NCBI RefSeq assembly: GCF_030506325.1
Contig: NZ_CP120683.1
Span: 5,159,001 to 5,223,000 of the forward strand
Direction: 5' to 3'
Source: Tunicatimonas pelagia
GTDB lineage: Bacteria > Bacteroidota > Bacteroidia > Cytophagales > Cyclobacteriaceae
Length of the DNA stretch: 64,000 nt
The notes under the pieces are model-generated. The model worked only from the letters and a program-made list of their open reading frames with translations. It was not told the DNA's origin and searched no databases. The position numbers were made by a program, and so were the translations under genes. Each line of letters begins with the position of its first letter. Position 1 is the first letter of the stretch. Positions 26,216 to 34,008 of this stretch are shown here, piece after piece.

Positions 26216-27448
26216 CTAAGAAAACTCGGAAGAACGATGCTGCGATATATGTTTCAGAATATCCAAATCGTTCGGGTCAGGCCGTTGATTGCGGCGACCT
26301 AGTACCCGTTCTAGTACCTCTACCGCTTTTGCAAACCGAAATTCTACCAACGATTCGCTACCACCCCAGGAGAATGAAGGAACAAATTTGGGCAAAAAGC
26401 CCCCACCAAATAAGTTAGCGAACACTCCTACGGTAGTACCGGTGTTGAACATGGTATTGATCCCACATTTGCTATGATCGCCCATCATCAGTCCGCAGAA
26501 AGTCTGCCCACTATCGACAAGTTCACGGGTACGATAATCCCACAGTTGCACTGGTTGGTAATTATTCTTCAAGTTTGAGGTATTAGAATCAGCCCCAAAA
26601 TTGCACCACTCACCGATGACTGAATTGCCTACAAAGCCTTCGTGCCCCTTATTGCTATTGGCCTGCACCACAATATTTTTCACCTCGCCACCAATTTTGG
26701 AGCTGGGACCGATAGTAGTAGCCTCCCGTACTTTAGCCCCCATATTTACGTGGGCTCCCTCTAGCATAGCAAATGGCCCTTTGATGACTGCATTTTCGTG
26801 AATAGTTGTATTCTTGCCTAAATACACCGGGCCACTTTCGGCGTTGATGATGGCGGCTTTAATATTCGCTCCTTCCTCCACAAATATTTGAGAGTCGCCG
26901 TAGGTGCGCGTGTATTTATCGGTAATCGTTGCGGAAGAGCGGTTTTGGGTTAGGTGCGCGTAATCCGCTTCAATCTGGCTACCGTTCTGCTGGAATATAT
27001 CCCACACCTGCTGTATTTTGACTATTGACTGAGCGTAGGTAATACTCCGATAATCAGAAAGCAGTGCAGGTAAATTACCTAGCTGAAGGTTACTACTACT
27101 GAGTGACTGTAAATCTTCACCGGGCACCCGGGCGGCAATAAAGCAATCACCCTGAAAAAGAACGGTGCGAGACTCTAGTATCTTAGCACGCTGAATGAGA
27201 TCGGTATTTGGACAAACCGCTGGGTTTACTAGTAAGTTATCTTCCTCAATAATCAGCGAATACTTGGATTGCAGATAATCCACGGTGAGATAAGAAGGAT
27301 TAGTCAACACCATTTCTTCCGCTAGATACATCTGCCACTTCTCACCCAAAGTGCGAATACCCACTCGCAGCGTAGCCACCGGACGGGTAAGCGTAAACGG
27401 CTTCAGCGAGTCCCGAAAGTTGGGCAGGTCAACAAAAACTAGCTGCAT
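26216..27448 (-). CDS. Alternative GlmU-type bifunctional UDP-GlcNAc synthesis enzyme
   Basis: 410 residues. An N-terminal nucleotidyltransferase-like half (TLTRPVATLRVGIRTLGEKW at about 19-38) is joined to a left-handed beta-helix of hexapeptide repeats (VYLGKNTTIHENAVIKGPFA, GAKVREATTIG, GHEGFVGNSVIGEW). This is the Bacteroidota family described as 'alternative GlmU' (UDP-GlcNAc diphosphorylase / glucosamine-1-phosphate acetyltransferase). It differs from classical GlmU by its short, divergent N-terminal half. Together with glmS it would supply UDP-GlcNAc. It is followed on the same strand by the DUF2927-like gene. Confidence 0.88.
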   Translation of the reverse strand: MQLVFVDLPNFRDSLKPFTLTRPVATLRVGIRTLGEKWQMYLAEEMVLTNPSYLTVDYLQSKYSLIIEEDNLLVNPAVCPNTDLIQRAKILESRTVLFQGDCFIAARVPGEDLQSLSSSNLQLGNLPALLSDYRSITYAQSIVKIQQVWDIFQQNGSQIEADYAHLTQNRSSATITDKYTRTYGDSQIFVEEGANIKAAIINAESGPVYLGKNTTIHENAVIKGPFAMLEGAHVNMGAKVREATTIGPSSKIGGEVKNIVVQANSNKGHEGFVGNSVIGEWCNFGADSNTSNLKNNYQPVQLWDYRTRELVDSGQTFCGLMMGDHSKCGINTMFNTGTTVGVFANLFGGGFLPKFVPSFSWGGSESLVEFRFAKAVEVLERVLGRRNQRPDPNDLDILKHISQHRSSEFS

Positions 27449-27454
27449 AATTCT

Positions 27455-27567
27455 AAAGGGTAAAAGGTAGAGTATAAAGGGTTAAAGGCAATACTGGTTG
27501 ATAATTTAAACTAACTCTATGAGAAACTCTTGAACAACGATACCCTTCAACCATCCACCCTTCACCC
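27455..27567. repeat. GGGTAAAAGGTAGAG / ACCCTTCACCC inverted words
   Basis: Left words AAAGGGTAAAAGGTAGAG and AAAGGGTTAAAGG (27455-27488) face right words ATACCCTTCAACC and CCACCCTTCACCC (27540-27567), a looser member of the family at 20708-20783. It lies between nagB and glmU, which are transcribed in the same direction. Confidence 0.6.
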
Positions 27568-27590
27568 GCGCCGCGTCGGCTTCTACCTTT

Positions 27591-29504
27591 TCAAAAGATG
27601 TGTCGGACAAACGCCTCAATGGCTTCGTATTCGGCTAGGCCCAGGTCGTCGTAGGCATTAGCGGTAGCTTGGTTACGATCTTCGGCACGTTGCCAGAACT
27701 CCCGTGGATCAGAACCAGGAAATAGCGGACGGTCTTTTTGCGATTGGTGCTTAAAGATAGCACGGCGCTTTCGCATCAGTTCCACCGGACTGATCGGTAC
27801 GGCCATCTCAATCTGATGAATATCCCACTCTTGCCAAGCCCCCCGATAGAGCCATACGTAGCAATCATCTAGCCAAGCTTCGCCCTTTAATCGATCCAGC
27901 GCCGCAAAAATGGCGTTTAGGCATACCCGGTGCGTACCGTGCGGATCAGAAAGGTCACCCGCAGCGTAGATCTGATGAGGCTTAATCTTTTGTAGTAAGT
28001 CTACAGTTAGCTGAATATCTTCTTCCCCTAAGGGCTTTTTACGTACTTTACCCGTTTCATAGAACGGCATATCCATAAAGTGAGCGTTCTCATCGGGAAT
28101 ACCACAGTAACGACAAGCGGCCTTTGCTTCACCCCTTCGAATGAGTCCTTTAATTAATTGAACCGGGCGCGGGTCAGACTGACCAGGCTCTTTGCTCTCC
28201 ATAGCCTCAAATACTTCATCAAATAGTGAATCAATACGTTCGTTCTGCAAGCTGAAGACTTCTTTAAAATCTTTAGCAAAATCGGCAAAGCGTAGCGCGT
28301 CATCGTCAAATACCGCGATATTACCCGAGGTCTGGTAAGCTACATGAACCTCATGGCCTTGATCTACCAGCCGAAGCAAGGTGCCTCCCATAGAAATTAC
28401 GTCATCGTCGGGATGGGGACTAAAAATAAGTGCCCGCTTAGGGAAAGGTTGCGCCCGTTCGGGACGTTGACTGTCATCGGCATTAGGTTTGCCACCTGGC
28501 CAACCGGTAATGGTATGCTGTAGTTCGTTAAATACTCGGATGTTAATATCGTAAGCCGGACCGTGGTCGGCAATAAGATCGCTCATACCATTCTCGTTGT
28601 AGTGTTCTGGAGTGAGCTTAAGAATGGGTTTATCCACGCGGCCACAGAGCCACACCACTGCTTTACGAGTCAGTGCTTGAGTCCAGTCGCAAGGGCCTAC
28701 CAGCCACGGGGTTTTTATGCGGGTAAGCTCGGCGGCGGCTCCTTCGTCTACAATAATTTCAGCATCAGCATGGTTCTGGAGAAAAGTGGCGGGCACCTGA
28801 TCGGTGATAGGGCCTTCAATTGCCTTTTGAATAACCACGGCTTTTCCTTCGCCCCAAGCCATGAGAATAACCTTACGAGCCTCCATAATGGACTTTACCC
28901 CCATAGTAATGGCTCGGCGGGGAACAAATTCTTCCCCAAAAAAGTCGCTGGCAGCGGCGATACGAGTGGTCTTATCCAGGTTAATAAGGCGAGTACGAGA
29001 GGCTTCACGGGAACCAGGTTCGTTAAAGCCAATATGTCCGGTACGCCCAATCCCCAGCAGTTGAATATCAATTCCTCCGGCATCTTGTATCATTTGTTCA
29101 TACTGAGCGCAGTACTCACCAATCTGCTCAATAGAAACAGTACCATCGGGCACGTGTACATTACTTTTGTCAATGTCTACGTGGTCGAAGAGGTACTCAT
29201 TCATGAAGCGTACGTAGCTTTGCAGCTTATCAGGCTCCATAGGATAGTACTCATCCAAATTGAATGTGATTACATTCTTAAAGCTCAGCCCTTCTTCTTC
29301 GTGCATTCGCACCAGCTCATCGTATACTCGGGTAGGTGAGGAGCCGGTAGCCAAGCCTAGTACACAATTTTCACCTGCCTGCTGCTTCTCTTTAATTGAT
29401 TGCTGAATGTTTTTAGCAATCTCTAAAGAAGCCGCGCCAGCGTCTTCATAAATGGTAGTCGGTATTTTCTCAAACTGTCTCTCCAGCGTAGTAGCAGGGT
29501 TCAT
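27591..29504 (-). CDS. nagB: NagB-type deaminase fused to a PIG-L deacetylase domain
   Basis: 637 residues. Residues 1-~265 are glucosamine-6-phosphate deaminase: FNLDEYYP (81-88), GIGRTGHIGFNEPGS (151-165) and RAITMG. After a linker, residues ~355-600 form a PIG-L/LmbE-type domain with the metal-binding SPHPDDDVISMGG (362-374) and a later DPHGTHR block. The fusion is typical of Bacteroidota NagB. The first domain turns GlcN6P into Fru6P and ammonia; the second is expected to be a zinc-dependent N-deacetylase-like domain, but its substrate here is unproven. It opposes glmS in flux. Confidence 0.93.
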   Translation of the reverse strand: MNPATTLERQFEKIPTTIYEDAGAASLEIAKNIQQSIKEKQQAGENCVLGLATGSSPTRVYDELVRMHEEEGLSFKNVITFNLDEYYPMEPDKLQSYVRFMNEYLFDHVDIDKSNVHVPDGTVSIEQIGEYCAQYEQMIQDAGGIDIQLLGIGRTGHIGFNEPGSREASRTRLINLDKTTRIAAASDFFGEEFVPRRAITMGVKSIMEARKVILMAWGEGKAVVIQKAIEGPITDQVPATFLQNHADAEIIVDEGAAAELTRIKTPWLVGPCDWTQALTRKAVVWLCGRVDKPILKLTPEHYNENGMSDLIADHGPAYDINIRVFNELQHTITGWPGGKPNADDSQRPERAQPFPKRALIFSPHPDDDVISMGGTLLRLVDQGHEVHVAYQTSGNIAVFDDDALRFADFAKDFKEVFSLQNERIDSLFDEVFEAMESKEPGQSDPRPVQLIKGLIRRGEAKAACRYCGIPDENAHFMDMPFYETGKVRKKPLGEEDIQLTVDLLQKIKPHQIYAAGDLSDPHGTHRVCLNAIFAALDRLKGEAWLDDCYVWLYRGAWQEWDIHQIEMAVPISPVELMRKRRAIFKHQSQKDRPLFPGSDPREFWQRAEDRNQATANAYDDLGLAEYEAIEAFVRHIF

Positions 29505-29740
29505 AGAAGGTAGAATTAGGTGTTAACAAGTACCCTGCAAAATTAGGCAGGATTTTATCAATCTGCAACGCGCTTTTGCCAACTGTCTATTTTAGGGCGT
29601 TAACTAATTGAGGCAGTTCGCCATTGGCGAAGGGTACGGTAATCTCTCGCTATTCTCCGTGAATAATTCTCTCTACCGTAGTCACTAATCATTAGCGCGC
29701 CAGATAGTCCTTTTAAAACAAGTGTTATATAATAAACCTT

Positions 29741-29801
29741 ATTCTGATAATTATTTACTCCGAGGTTCGTGACATCACGAACCTTAGGAGTTTATCGGAA
29801 T
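29741..29801. repeat. Long inverted repeat centred on GGTTCGTGA-CA-TCACGAACC
   Basis: ATTCTGATAA...ACTCCGAGGTTCGTGA pairs with TCACGAACCTTAGGAGT...TTATCGGAAT. The inner 16 bp are nearly perfect and the outer arm continues the pairing after a small bulge on the left side. There is no T tract on either side, so it does not look like a terminator. An operator or remnant of a small mobile element is possible. Confidence 0.7.
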
Positions 29802-29886
29802 ACCCTCTAATATTTTAGGCAGGAAGTCTTAGAGTTGATAGCGCATCGTCTAAGAAAATATCTCAAAGCCACCAGGTGTTGTGCAA

Positions 29887-29927
29887 CAAAAAAGCTGACG
29901 GTTGTCTAATAAGACAGCCATCAGCTT
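29887..29927 (-). terminator. Rho-independent terminator of the FAS1 lipoprotein gene
   Basis: On the minus strand a 16-base arm pairs fully (with G-U pairs) with 29892-29907 around a 4-base loop, and is followed by TTTTTTGTTG. It lies 37 bases after the stop of the gene at 29965. Confidence 0.93.
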
Positions 29928-29964
29928 CCAGCTAACAATAGCTATTTGTAGAATACTGCTAAAG

Positions 29965-31182
29965 CTAAAGTGATTCAATATCTGGGGGAACCACAAACCA
30001 TACATCATTCACTCCCTGACCATTGATCGCTCCCCGGTTCATATTATCGTTCACAAAGAAATAAAGAGGGCGGTGGCGGTACATGGTAATATCGCCTTCT
30101 TCGGTAGTGGTTGTGCCAAAGTCATCACCAGATAATAATGAGGGTACGGTAACTCCATCAATCAAAAAGGGAGGCCAAGCATCCAGGCAACCACCTGTAC
30201 AGTTAGATTGCTCAGCAGAATCTACGGTAAACAAATACAGGGTTAGCCCATCTTCATTCACCAAATAATCGGTCATTTCACCGTCTATCTCCTGTCTTCC
30301 TAAGAATACGGTGTAATCTTTGGCAACAAACCATACATCGCCTAAACCATCTCCTTCAACATCTCCGGGTGCAGTATCATTTTGAAAGAAGTATAAAGGC
30401 CAACCTTTGTAGGTAGTCTGCGGGCTTCCATCCTCTCGGGTAATAGTACCAAAGTCGGTGGTGTTTAATCCTGAACCTACCGTAAGTTCTTCAGCGTAAA
30501 ATACTGGCCAACGTTCAACACAGCCTCCGGTGCAAGCACTTTCTCCGTTAACGTCGGGGGTAAACAAGTAAAGCGTATTGCCTTCTGCGTCTACGAGGAT
30601 TTCACCAAAAGTATCATTTTGACTAAGTTGAACGGCTGGGGTACTGGTAGTGGGTGGTAGCAATACTCCTTCAATAGTGTGAACAATACCGTTGGAGGCC
30701 TCCAAGTCAGTATCCAGCACTTTAATATTGTTGATAAATATGTACCAATCGTCTAGCGTAACGGTTACGTTCTGTCCCTGGAGGGTTTCCAGCATAAGGC
30801 CATTATCAAGTGTAGCTCGGGTAGCTCGTAGGTTTACTACATGATACAGTAGTACGTTGGTAAGCACATCCTTATCAATCTCTTCTAGCCCGCTCACTCC
30901 GAGCTGCTCAAATAAATCTTTGAAAGCTTTGTTAGTGGGAGCAAATACCGTAAATGGTCCACGTTCGTTCAAGGCATCAACTAAATCAGCTCGCTTCAGT
31001 GCATCTACCAATATTGAAAGGTCTGGTGACTCTTGAGCAAGTTCAACAATGGTAACCTCAGTGTTATCTCTATCATCAATTTCATCAATAATATCTTCAA
31101 GAATTCGCCTACAGCTACTAAACGAAAAGAGAACGGTTAGCAGAATAAGTGATGCCAAGGTGGGGTGTGCAATGCGTTTCAT
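29965..31182 (-). CDS. Lipoprotein: FAS1 domain plus two COG4315-type repeats
   Basis: 405 residues with lipobox FSSC (Cys24). A fasciclin domain covers about 40-175 (LVDALNERGPFTVFAPTNKA, then TNVLLYHVV, then VHTIEGVLLPP). Two tandem copies of the 'secreted repeat' of the COG4315 type follow, at about 190-285 and 295-400. Each carries LYLFT, an (S/A)xCTGGC motif with conserved Cys residues, W(P), a DFGT strand and a closing W(F)V. FAS1 domains mediate adhesion; the repeat's role is unknown. A clean terminator follows. The combination of both domain types in one protein is notable. Confidence 0.88.
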   Translation of the reverse strand: MKRIAHPTLASLILLTVLFSFSSCRRILEDIIDEIDDRDNTEVTIVELAQESPDLSILVDALKRADLVDALNERGPFTVFAPTNKAFKDLFEQLGVSGLEEIDKDVLTNVLLYHVVNLRATRATLDNGLMLETLQGQNVTVTLDDWYIFINNIKVLDTDLEASNGIVHTIEGVLLPPTTSTPAVQLSQNDTFGEILVDAEGNTLYLFTPDVNGESACTGGCVERWPVFYAEELTVGSGLNTTDFGTITREDGSPQTTYKGWPLYFFQNDTAPGDVEGDGLGDVWFVAKDYTVFLGRQEIDGEMTDYLVNEDGLTLYLFTVDSAEQSNCTGGCLDAWPPFLIDGVTVPSLLSGDDFGTTTTEEGDITMYRHRPLYFFVNDNMNRGAINGQGVNDVWFVVPPDIESL

Positions 31183-31313
31183 ATCAGAATGTTAGTTAGG
31201 GTGTAGATCGAGAACTTAACTTAAACAGATATGTTTTTAGGGCATTTAAGAATATGTTAAACAATTGTTAAGTAATATGACAAAATTAATTTAACAAGAT
31301 ATATCTTTACACT

Positions 31314-31754
31314 ATGAAAGGTAAGAAAAGATATATTACTTTGGATGAGAAGCAACGCAAAGAATTACTGGCGGGCTTCAAAACTGGCAAAAAACCCGTC
31401 TTCAGAATGCGTTGCCATTTGATTCTGCTCAGTGATCAGGGGCATGGTGTCCAGCAGATTGCCGAGCTATATCAACTAAGTCGGCAAAGCGTGGCGAACT
31501 GGTTCACACGCTACGAGCAAGGAGGCATTACGGCTTTGCATACAATACAAGGTAGAGGTAGACGGCCTATTTTACGTATTGACAATGCGGTAGAAGTCCA
31601 GCAGGTTGAACAGTTGGTTGATCGGCATCCACAAACACTTCGGCCGGTCTTAGTTGCTTTGAGTCAACAAGGGAAGGTGCTATCTAAGCGAACGTTGCAG
31701 CGATTTTTAAAAAGATTGGACGGAAATGGAAGCGGTTCCGAAGAAGTCCGTTAG
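31314..31754 (+). CDS. IS630 transposase orfA (DNA-binding part)
   Basis: 146 residues in the zero frame. A winged/helix-turn-helix region (GVQQIAELYQLSRQSVANWF at about 44-63, then GRGRRPIL) and a second helical domain (SKRTLQRFLKRL) match the N-terminal half of IS630 transposases. The conserved sequence leaves this frame after RFLK; the remaining residues in this frame look random. Translation is expected to shift -1 at 31706-31712 to make the full enzyme. Confidence 0.88.
   Translation: MKGKKRYITLDEKQRKELLAGFKTGKKPVFRMRCHLILLSDQGHGVQQIAELYQLSRQSVANWFTRYEQGGITALHTIQGRGRRPILRIDNAVEVQQVEQLVDRHPQTLRPVLVALSQQGKVLSKRTLQRFLKRLDGNGSGSEEVR
31706..31712 (+). other. -1 programmed frameshift heptamer T TTA AAA
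   Basis: In the orfA frame the codons are TTT TTA AAA AGA, which contains a perfect X-XXY-YYZ slippery heptamer. A -1 slip places the ribosome in the frame reading LKKIGRKWKRFRRSPLGQP and on into the DDE domain, the sequence expected of IS630 transposases at this point. Confidence 0.82.
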
Positions 31755-32332
31755 GCCAACCCGATCAGAAAATATATGAACAGAAGTGTCAACAACTCGT
31801 GATATTACACACGTTAGCTGCCTTGGGCTATATTGATTTGCGATTTGGCGATGAAACTGGCTTTTCCATGGCTCCCTCCGTTCCTTATGGTTGGCTGCCA
31901 GTAGGAAGCCAACGGGCGATCCGTTCCGACAGTGAGCGGGTCACCAATGTGTTTGGTCTGATGAACAGGCGCCAGCAATTGAGCAGCTATCCTACCCAAG
32001 GGCATATCAATGCAGAATTTATCATTCAGTGCCTAGACAATTTCTGCACCACAATCCCCCAACTGACAGTTGTGGTACTAGACAACGCTTCATGGCATAC
32101 GGCCCGAGCTATTCAAGCTAGAAGAGAAGCATGGCAAGAGCAAGGGCTTTTTCTGTTTTATTTGCCTACGTATAGTCCGCACCTGAACCCCATTGAGATA
32201 CTATGGCGAAAGATCAAGTATGAGTGGCTAAAGCCTGAAGCCTATAGCTCCAAAGAACAGCTACAGCAAGCGATCTTCAATATCCTGAGACAGTTTGGAA
32301 CCGAGTTTCAAATCAACTTCTCACTCACCTAA
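31709..32332 (+). CDS. IS630 transposase catalytic part (orfB, via -1 shift)
   Basis: Read in the -1 frame from the slippery site, the product continues through KWKRFRR into the DDE domain: FGDETGFSM (first Asp), VVLDNASWH (second Asp) and PHLNPIEILWRKIK (Glu). All three catalytic residues are present, so the fused protein could be active. An internal ATG at 31799 would miss the connecting segment and is probably not the true start. Confidence 0.87.
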   Translation, partial: KKIGRKWKRFRRSPLGQPDQKIYEQKCQQLVILHTLAALGYIDLRFGDETGFSMAPSVPYGWLPVGSQRAIRSDSERVTNVFGLMNRRQQLSSYPTQGHINAEFIIQCLDNFCTTIPQLTVVVLDNASWHTARAIQARREAWQEQGLFLFYLPTYSPHLNPIEILWRKIKYEWLKPEAYSSKEQLQQAIFNILRQFGTEFQINFSLT

Positions 32333-32376
32333 ATGTTGTTACACTAATTATGTTACACTACTTAGTGTAGTCTGCC

Positions 32377-33261
32377 TTACATTTCTGAGATTAATCTTGC
32401 GTCCTCAGGAGCCTCAAAATAAGTGTTGGTGATGTCTGGCGTAAATTCTACTCGGCTAACCGCTATCTTGGTAATATGCTCAGCCGGTTGTTCGCCCTTC
32501 CACCAGTAAGTATCAAATCCAGTAGCTAAAGTAATGCCGTCAACAGTTTGGTGCCCGATCCAGGCCATAAACTTTTCCGGTAAATGACCACCATCGGGAA
32601 AGTAGCCAGGGTAAGAGACAATGTAGCGAGTCACATCTACCCGTTTAGTTTCCCGATCAATATACACCACGTAGTAGTCATCGGGGGCATCACCCACGTT
32701 CTCGCCAAAGGTGATTTTTACAGCATCGTAAACACGGTCTTGGTAGGTTTGCTCACCCAAGAGTTCAAAGTTAGTGCCTTCATCTGCCAGTACGAAGGGA
32801 ATACCCACAAAGTAATAGGGGGTGAGTGACCAAAAACGGGTATTGTAGGGCATTTCCGTATCAGCCGGATGTATCCAGGCTTGCGTGCCCGTCCAGCCGT
32901 ATTCTCCAGTAGTATCTATTCGCTGGTGGCGCGTGCGAGCCGACCAGTAATCGGCCACTTCGTAAGTATTACGAGGAGTGCTGCCATCCAGTGGTTGATA
33001 GTTAAACTGAAAAGCCAGTGGCCCATTGCTAAACCACTGGGTTAGTCCCCCGTGAGCTTCGATAGCCTGCCACACGAAAGTACCAGCATTAGAAGAATTC
33101 AGTCGCTGCTGGGCTTTAGCTACTCGCTCATCAATCCACGAAGATGGTACACGAGCCAGTGAATCCAGTGCAGCACTTTCAGTCTCGGCGGGGGGCGAGG
33201 GAGTGGCGCAGTTGGTTAGTATTAGTATAATTACTGTAAAAAGGAGAAGCGGTAATTTCAT
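32377..33261 (-). CDS. DUF6503-like lipoprotein
   Basis: 294 residues with lipobox LTNC (Cys18). The mature protein has a long beta-rich domain recalling LolA-like folds: FQFNYQPLDG, a WTGTQAWIHPAD stretch and FFVG-like PYYFVGIPFVLADEG, then DYYVVYIDRETKRVDVTRY. These features resemble Bacteroidota proteins grouped as DUF6503, though I cannot confirm the assignment without a search. It is transcribed toward the IS element. Confidence 0.65.
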   Translation of the reverse strand: MKLPLLLFTVIILILTNCATPSPPAETESAALDSLARVPSSWIDERVAKAQQRLNSSNAGTFVWQAIEAHGGLTQWFSNGPLAFQFNYQPLDGSTPRNTYEVADYWSARTRHQRIDTTGEYGWTGTQAWIHPADTEMPYNTRFWSLTPYYFVGIPFVLADEGTNFELLGEQTYQDRVYDAVKITFGENVGDAPDDYYVVYIDRETKRVDVTRYIVSYPGYFPDGGHLPEKFMAWIGHQTVDGITLATGFDTYWWKGEQPAEHITKIAVSRVEFTPDITNTYFEAPEDARLISEM

Positions 33262-33303
33262 GAAATATGAGTTTAGTTAATTGTCGCTTACGGCAAAAGT
33301 CGG

Positions 33304-34008
33304 TTATTGAGCGACAACTACCTCAAACATATGGTGCTCATTATCGGCGTAAGGCTCCCAGTAGGGTCGGTCACCAAACGTATTGTTTTCACTAAATACT
33401 TCAAACCCCTCTTCGGTATTCCAGATTCCAAACAAAGAAATAGTAGAACTATCCGTACTGTTGAGGGTCATAATAAAGTCTAGGGTAGGTTCCGATCGTA
33501 CCATTGCGGTAGTCATGCCTTTAGCAATGGTAGATAAGGTGTCTACTGCTGATTTTCGTTTCATTAAGAACTCAGAGTACTGAACGGAACTGGTAGTATC
33601 TAGCGCGGCAAGCTTAGCGTCTTTAGATCCGTGATTTACAACTTTAGAGGTAAGTATCTTGTAGCTGTCGTCAGGCATTGCATCCGTAGCGTACTCTTCA
33701 GCCGCCGCTTCCGAATTCCAGGTAGTAATTTGTACTACTCGTCCCTCGTTACGAGCTTTAAGTACCATACGGCTTGCTAAATCAGGTTTATTAATGACAG
33801 CTGTACTAGCGGATAGCGTGCTATCGACCGTAGTCGCGTCAGTATCCCATACCTCGAAAACATATAATTGGTTAATAGTGGTGTCTACGGTAACCGAAGC
33901 TGACGACGATTCTGACTTTTCTGCCGTTTGATCTTCAGTAGTTTCTGATGCGCCACAAGCCGACAATAGCAGAGCAGTTATTGAAGCTAATAAAAAAGTG
34001 AACTTCAT
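33304..34008 (-). CDS. Lipoprotein of unknown function
   Basis: 234 residues with lipobox LSAC (Cys18) and a Glu/Ser-rich linker. Two related blocks are visible: VDTTINQLYVFEVWDTDATT / ITTWNSEAAAEEYATDAMPD, then LDFIMTLNSTDSSTISLFGI / WNTEEGFEVFSENNTFGDRP. The pattern suggests two ABM-like (dimeric alpha-beta barrel, monooxygenase-type) domains, but this is weak. It lies upstream of the DUF6503-like gene on the same strand with a 42-bp gap, so the two are probably one unit. Confidence 0.68.
   Translation of the reverse strand: MKFTFLLASITALLLSACGASETTEDQTAEKSESSSASVTVDTTINQLYVFEVWDTDATTVDSTLSASTAVINKPDLASRMVLKARNEGRVVQITTWNSEAAAEEYATDAMPDDSYKILTSKVVNHGSKDAKLAALDTTSSVQYSEFLMKRKSAVDTLSTIAKGMTTAMVRSEPTLDFIMTLNSTDSSTISLFGIWNTEEGFEVFSENNTFGDRPYWEPYADNEHHMFEVVVAQ

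Larger units (their letters stand above)
29505..29964. other. Gene-free spacer of 460 bp with two hairpins
   Basis: This spacer lies upstream of nagB and downstream of the FAS1 gene (both on minus). It holds the long inverted repeat at 29741-29801 and the terminator at 29892-29927. No protein-like frame or tRNA was seen. Confidence 0.7.
31255..32358 (+). mobile_element. IS630-family insertion sequence
   Basis: A complete two-frame IS630-type transposase (31314-32332) sits in an otherwise lipoprotein-coding region. The ends are tentative. After the TA at 31253-31254 the sequence reads TGTTAAACAATTGTTAAGTAA; inverted at the right, before the TA at 32359-32360, it reads GTGTAACATAATTAGTGTAA. 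The two are only partly alike, so the terminal repeats are uncertain, but the resulting ~1.1 kb length and flanking TA fit the family. Confidence 0.8.

Noticed and set aside
28563-29339. Plus-strand reading frame of 258 codons
   Set aside because: It is antisense to the NagB domain, whose motifs are clear on the minus strand.
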